Assembly (NCBI GenBank): GCA_036568625.1
Contig: DATCSF010000003.1
Span: forward strand, 1 to 9,354
Reading direction: 5' to 3'
Length of the DNA stretch: 9,354 nt
DNA from: 66-474 sp036568625
Lineage (GTDB): Bacteria > Pseudomonadota > Gammaproteobacteria > Xanthomonadales > Rhodanobacteraceae
Under the pieces are notes generated by a model. The model did no database searches. It was not told the DNA's origin and saw nothing but the letters and a program-made list of their open reading frames with translations. Position numbers and translations under genes: made by a program. This document shows positions 6,650-9,354 of this stretch, piece by piece (within the stretch, counting starts at the first letter, position 1; each line of letters opens with the position of its first letter).

Positions 6650-6780
6650 CTCTGATCAACCCATCGCTCGTCATCCCGGCGAAAGCCGGGACCCAGTGAC
6701 TTCCGCACAAGGTACTGAAATGCAAAGGCGCTGGTCCCGGATATCGCTTCGCGATTCCGGGATGACGAGCAAAATCAGAG
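6650..6780. repeat. Palindromic intergenic repeat, short copy (131 bp), between convergent genes
   Basis: The element is a nested palindrome. The outermost arms are CTCTGAT (6650-6656) and ATCAGAG (6774-6780). Perfect 14-bp arms GCTCGTCATCCCGG (6666-6679) and CCGGGATGACGAGC (6757-6770) lie inside them. Within these are two hairpins. CCCGGCGAAAGCCGGG (6675-6690) has a 6-bp stem with a GAAA loop. The second, at 6736-6761, has a roughly 11-bp stem with one bulge. It shares its end sequence and the ACCCAGTG-CTTC block with the 1624-1817 copy. It sits between the folE2 stop (6643) and the dihydroorotase stop (6786). The hairpins could end transcription from both sides, although neither is followed by a T-run. 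Confidence 0.8.
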
Positions 6781-6785
6781 CTTCC

Positions 6786-8132
6786 TTAGCGGTTACCTGG
6801 GCGATCGAACGCCAGCCGCATGCCCGGCGGTGCATCCAGTACCTTCCCGTGGCGTGCGGCGAGTTCGCCGTTGACGAAAGCCGCGGCGATGCTGCTGTGG
6901 AAGGTTTCGCCCTCGAATGGCGACCAGCCGCATTTCGAAAGGACATCCTCGCGTCGCACGGTTTGCGGGGAAGCGGGATCGATCAATGCGAGGTCGGCGA
7001 AAAAACCTTCGCGCAGAAAACCGCGATCCACAATGCGGAACAGCGTGGCCGGCGCGTGCGCGTAGGCTTCCACCAGGCGCTCAAGGGTGAAGTCGCCGCG
7101 GAACACGCCTTCCAGCGCCGTTTGCAGCGCGAACTGGACCAGCGGGATGCCGGATGGGCAACTCGTGTAGGGATTCGCCTTTTCCGATTCCAGATGCGGC
7201 GCGTGGTCGGTGGCGAGGATATCGATGCGCGTCTCGGCCAGCGCGCGCGTCAACGCCTCGCGATCCGACGCCGCCTTGATCGCGGGGTTGCACTTGATCC
7301 TGCCGGCGAGCCGCGCGTAATCGGCGTCGCTGAATCGCAAGAAATGCACGCAGGTTTCGGCCGTGATGCTTTTGTTCGAAATCGGGCCCGGTTCGAACAG
7401 CGAGAGTTCGTCGGCCGTGGATACATGCAACACGTGCAGGCGAGTGCCATGACGGCGCGCGGTTTCCACCGCCCACTTGGTCGACTCGAAACAGGCTTCG
7501 CGCGAACGGATTTCCGGGTGCAGCCACATCGGAATGGCGTTGCCGTGCTCGGCTTTCGCACGATCCAGGTTGGCGTGGATGGTATGGCTGTCCTCGCAAT
7601 GCACCACCACCGTCACGGGCGCGTCGCGGAACACGCCCTCCAGCGCATCGGGGTCGTTGACGCACAGATTGCCGGTCGATTCGCACAGGAATACCTTGAC
7701 GCCCGGAACCTTGTGCGGATCGAGCGCGCGAATGGCATCGAGGTTGTCGTTGCTGGCGCCGAAGTAGAACGCGTAATTGGCGAGCGACGTGCGCGATGCG
7801 ATTGCGTACTTGTCTTCCAGCAGTGTGTGCGTCAGCGTGGCCGGTTTGGTGTTCGGCATGTCGATGAAGCTGGTGACACCGCCCGCGACCGCCGCCCGCG
7901 ATTCCGAGGCGATGTCGGCCTTGGCGGTGTAGCCGGGTTCGCGGAAATGCACGTGATCGTCGATCATGCCGGGCACGAGCCACAGGCCCGACGCATCGAA
8001 CACCCGTTCGCCCGCGTGTGCCGCCAGGTCGCCGCCGATCTCGGCGATGCGCTGGCCGCGGATGCGCAGGTCGGCTTGGAAGCGGCGGCCCGCGTTGACG
8101 AGTTCGGCACTCTTGATCAGCCAGTCGGCCAT
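6786..8132 (-). CDS. pyrC: Dihydroorotase, class I (long form)
   Basis: The 448-residue amidohydrolase closes carbamoyl-aspartate to dihydroorotate, the third step of pyrimidine synthesis. It begins MADWLIKSAELVNAG. The dihydroorotase signature DDHVHFREPG carries zinc ligands H60 and H62. It is followed by DMPNTKPAT, the bridging lysine K146 in GVKVFLCESTGN (carboxylated in the family), H178 in VVVHCEDSHTI, the HVLHVST histidine near 235 and the catalytic Asp in ATDHAPH near 306. This long, class I architecture differs from E. coli PyrC, which is about 100 residues shorter. Other members of the branch, allantoinase and hydantoinase, are possible but less likely given DHVHFREPG and the missing uric-acid pathway neighbours. 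The start at 8132 is chosen over an in-frame codon at 8234 because of a strong Shine-Dalgarno just upstream. It converges on folE2. Confidence 0.9.
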   Translation of the reverse strand: MADWLIKSAELVNAGRRFQADLRIRGQRIAEIGGDLAAHAGERVFDASGLWLVPGMIDDHVHFREPGYTAKADIASESRAAVAGGVTSFIDMPNTKPATLTHTLLEDKYAIASRTSLANYAFYFGASNDNLDAIRALDPHKVPGVKVFLCESTGNLCVNDPDALEGVFRDAPVTVVVHCEDSHTIHANLDRAKAEHGNAIPMWLHPEIRSREACFESTKWAVETARRHGTRLHVLHVSTADELSLFEPGPISNKSITAETCVHFLRFSDADYARLAGRIKCNPAIKAASDREALTRALAETRIDILATDHAPHLESEKANPYTSCPSGIPLVQFALQTALEGVFRGDFTLERLVEAYAHAPATLFRIVDRGFLREGFFADLALIDPASPQTVRREDVLSKCGWSPFEGETFHSSIAAAFVNGELAARHGKVLDAPPGMRLAFDRPGNR

Positions 8133-8136
8133 GTTT

Positions 8137-8142
8137 CTCCTT
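8137..8142 (-). promoter_or_regulatory. Ribosome binding site fixing the dihydroorotase start
   Basis: On the minus strand the sequence AAGGAG lies 4 nt before the ATG at 8132. This near-consensus site, together with the family-like MADWLIK N-terminus, rejects the 34-codon upstream extension to 8234. Confidence 0.85.
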
Positions 8143-8175
8143 CCGGGGCTTGTGGGTTGCGTCGTGTAACGTTGA

Positions 8176-8192
8176 ACGGGGTCAGTCCCCGT
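8176..8192. other. Hairpin in the leader between yidD and dihydroorotase
   Basis: ACGGGG (8176-8181) and CCCCGT (8187-8192) form a perfect 6-bp stem with a 5-nt loop, about 44 bp upstream of the dihydroorotase start on its leader side. No T-run follows on either strand, so it is not a standard terminator. It could be leader structure. Confidence 0.4.
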
Positions 8193-8213
8193 GAGCCAGG
8201 GGGCGATCGATGT

Positions 8214-8226
8214 GTCGCATTGCGAC
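8214..8226. other. Perfect 6-bp inverted repeat, possible operator or hairpin
   Basis: GTCGCA-T-TGCGAC is a perfect palindrome around one central base. It is followed at 8231-8244 by a second small inverted repeat, CCACA-GGTT-TGTGG. Both lie in the 149-bp gap between yidD and the dihydroorotase gene. They could be a regulator site for the downstream gene or the end structure of the yidD transcript; I cannot choose between these. Confidence 0.35.
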
Positions 8227-8281
8227 GGATCCACAGGTTTGTGGAAGCACGAGCTTTGCGGTCACGGGCAAGCGTTTCACA

Positions 8282-8518
8282 TTATTTGGAGGCTTCCTCG
8301 TGATCGCGGCAGCGGTGCAACGTGAAATGATCGGGCACGGGGTCCATACCGCCTTCGCACAGTGGCTGGCAGCGCAGGATACGCCATGCCGCGAGCACAC
8401 TGCCGCGCCACGGCCCGAACCGGGCGATGGCGATGCGCGCGTAGGTCGAGCAAGTTGGATAGAAGCGGCAGCGGGCGCCGAGCAGGGGGCTTAGCAGGCG
8501 CTTGTACACCGCGATCAT
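8282..8518 (-). CDS. yidD: Membrane protein insertion efficiency factor YidD
   Basis: YidD is a small, membrane-associated, three-cysteine protein that helps YidC/Sec insert inner-membrane proteins. The 78-residue reading starts MIAVYKRLLSPLLGARCRF and shows the family core RLLSPLLG, CRFYPTCSTYA, an Arg-Trp helix (GPWRGSVLAAWRILRC) and GGMDPVPDHF. The ATG at 8518 is used, but a TTG at 8539 would add LTRFLLF, restoring a family-like amphipathic N-terminal helix and an 85-residue length equal to E. coli YidD. Neither has a clear ribosome site. Reading further up to 8704 would overlap dksA and is unlikely. An oddity is RCQPLCEGG where most members have a His or similar at the second Cys position. 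It lies away from the usual rpmH–rnpA–yidC neighbours, upstream of the dihydroorotase gene on the same strand. Confidence 0.88.
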   Translation of the reverse strand: MIAVYKRLLSPLLGARCRFYPTCSTYARIAIARFGPWRGSVLAAWRILRCQPLCEGGMDPVPDHFTLHRCRDHEEASK

Positions 8519-8593
8519 GAACAGCAGGAAGCGAGTCAAAGGCGGCGGTCGTCCAGGCGGAAAAATGGGCGCGGCAGGGGCTTTTGAAACGGG

Positions 8594-8622
8594 TTGCCCG
8601 GCCGCATTGACTACGCTATAAC
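8594..8622 (+). promoter_or_regulatory. Sigma70-type promoter of dksA
   Basis: TTGCCC (8594-8599) and TATAAC (8617-8622) are separated by exactly 17 bp, placing the start of transcription near 8629 and leaving a leader of about 30 nt before the dksA ATG. The bases after the -10 (ACGCGGTCG) are GC-rich, the kind of discriminator associated with promoters inhibited by DksA and ppGpp. Self-repression is therefore plausible but inferred. Confidence 0.6.
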
Positions 8623-8659
8623 ACGCGGTCGCATCTCCACAACCTTGGGTGCACAGGAC

Positions 8660-9354
8660 ATGGCAAAACCGAAGCACGGCGCTGCCAAGCGCAGCGGCAA
8701 GCAAGCGAAGCCCGCGGCCAAGTCGGCCAAGGCCAGGCCCTCAAGAAAGACCGCCGGGAAGCCGGCGAGCAAGGCCGTGCGCAAACCAGCGACAAAAGCC
8801 GCCCGGGTGGCGAAGAAGCCGGCCAAGACTGTAGCCAGGGCAACCAAGAAGCCAGCCAGGACCGTGGCCAAGACGACAAGGAAGCCGGTGACGACTGCCA
8901 CCAAGGCGGTAAAGAAGCCGAGCACCAAAAAGACCGCCTCGGCGTCCATCATCAAAAATAAATCCAAGATCGTGAAAAAAGCCGCTCCCTCCAAACAACC
9001 CCAAAACACGCCGGCGCCGCGCAAGCCCGCGCCCGCAAAGCAAACCCTGGCCACCGAGCACGATGCCACGCGTACTGCGCATCAGGCCGCCCGCAAGCCC
9101 GTGCAGCACGTGAGGCCCACCGGCGGCGTCGCCGCACGCCTGAGCGTCGGCGCCGCCGCCGAGCAGACCATCACCCGCGAAGATGGCCGCTATGCGTTGC
9201 CGGCCGCCGTCAACATCGATCTGCCCAAGGGTTACAAGCCTTCCCCGAAAGAGGAATACATGAGCCCGAAGCAGTTGGCGTACTTCCGCCAGAAGCTGAA
9301 GGACTGGCGCGACCAGTTGGTCGAGGAGTCGCGCCAGACCATGGAAAACCTGCG
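8660..9354 (+). CDS. dksA: RNA polymerase-binding transcription factor DksA with long histone H1-like N-terminus (3' end missing)
   Basis: The frame from ATG 8660 is open for 231 codons to the window edge. DksA enters the RNA polymerase secondary channel and, with ppGpp, controls rRNA and stress promoters. The family part starts near residue 198: EEYMSPKQLAYFRQKLKDWRDQLVEESRQTM, matching E. coli DksA around its EEYMNEAQLAHF and opening the coiled coil. The coiled-coil tip and C4-type zinc finger lie beyond the window. In front are about 195 residues, against about 30 in E. coli. They are rich in Lys, Ala, Pro, Thr and Arg, including four 11-residue repeats (41-84). A linker (ALPAAVNIDLPKGYKPSPK) then joins it to the core. 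The tail resembles bacterial histone H1-like domains and probably binds nucleic acid or polymerase; that is inference. AGGA ends only 1 nt before the ATG, so the ribosome site is poorly spaced. A sigma70 promoter precedes it. Confidence 0.9.
   Translation, partial: MAKPKHGAAKRSGKQAKPAAKSAKARPSRKTAGKPASKAVRKPATKAARVAKKPAKTVARATKKPARTVAKTTRKPVTTATKAVKKPSTKKTASASIIKNKSKIVKKAAPSKQPQNTPAPRKPAPAKQTLATEHDATRTAHQAARKPVQHVRPTGGVAARLSVGAAAEQTITREDGRYALPAAVNIDLPKGYKPSPKEEYMSPKQLAYFRQKLKDWRDQLVEESRQTMENL
8780..8911 (+). repeat. Four tandem 33-bp (11-residue) repeats inside dksA
   Basis: Residues 41-84 read RKPATKAARVA, KKPAKTVARAT, KKPARTVAKTT, RKPVTTATKAV, and are followed by KKPS starting a partial fifth unit. 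Each begins with a basic pair plus Pro, then a small-residue/basic stretch. The second and third units are also close at the DNA level, so recent duplication is likely and copy number may vary among strains. Confidence 0.8.

Noticed and set aside
6531..8303. Open frame of 590 codons on the plus strand opposite the dihydroorotase gene
   Set aside because: It runs from the folE2 end through a non-coding palindrome and antisense to the complete dihydroorotase. No recognisable domain; a shadow frame.
8540..8704. N-terminal extension of YidD to 140 residues
   Set aside because: The added part overlaps the dksA promoter and start, is Pro/Ala-rich and has no match to YidD, which is usually about 70-100 residues.

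Overview
The window is GC-rich, densely coded proteobacterial chromosome. Gene content and order suggest a gammaproteobacterium of the Xanthomonadales (Lysobacterales), perhaps Rhodanobacteraceae-like. The main clues are a divergent epmB/efp pair, an amidohydrolase–ubiG–HAD phosphatase cluster also known from Pseudomonas, a class I dihydroorotase next to yidD, a DksA with a very long Lys/Ala/Pro-rich N-terminus, and palindromic intergenic repeats with CGTCATTCCGG-type ends. The taxonomic placement is inference. No rRNA, tRNA, CRISPR array, phage gene or complete insertion sequence was seen.

Layout: (1) 1-774, minus: epmB, cut by the left edge. (2) 775-1023: divergent spacer holding a 145-bp MITE-like element with 18-bp inverted ends and a TTA direct repeat. 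(3) 1024-1590, plus: efp, the EpmB substrate. (4) 1591-1836: spacer filled mostly by a 194-bp palindromic repeat. (5) 1837-6643, plus: a six-gene block made of an MTA/SAH-deaminase-type amidohydrolase, a YciI-like protein, UbiG, a HAD phosphatase, a degenerate squalene/phytoene-synthase-fold protein and FolE2. The last five are chained by four consecutive 4-nt start/stop overlaps. (6) 6644-6785: a second, shorter copy of the palindromic repeat between convergent genes. (7) 6786-8132, minus: dihydroorotase, preceded on the same strand by yidD (8282-8518). (8) 8519-8659: divergent spacer with a recognisable sigma70-type promoter for dksA. (9) 8660-9354, plus: dksA, cut by the right edge inside its coiled-coil start.

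Functional themes: EpmB and EF-P form a translation-factor modification pair. The central operon joins SAM-by-product salvage (MTA/SAH deaminase) with a SAM-dependent methyltransferase (UbiG, ubiquinone), a sugar-phosphate phosphatase, a probably non-catalytic prenyl-synthase homologue that could relate to respiratory-complex assembly, and folate/pterin synthesis (FolE2). Dihydroorotase serves pyrimidine synthesis, YidD membrane-protein insertion and DksA the stringent response. I found no clearly new multi-gene system. The strongest unusual signals are the histone-like repeat tail on DksA, the degenerate SQS/PSY-fold gene locked into the ubiG-folE2 chain, and the MITE-like element between epmB and efp.
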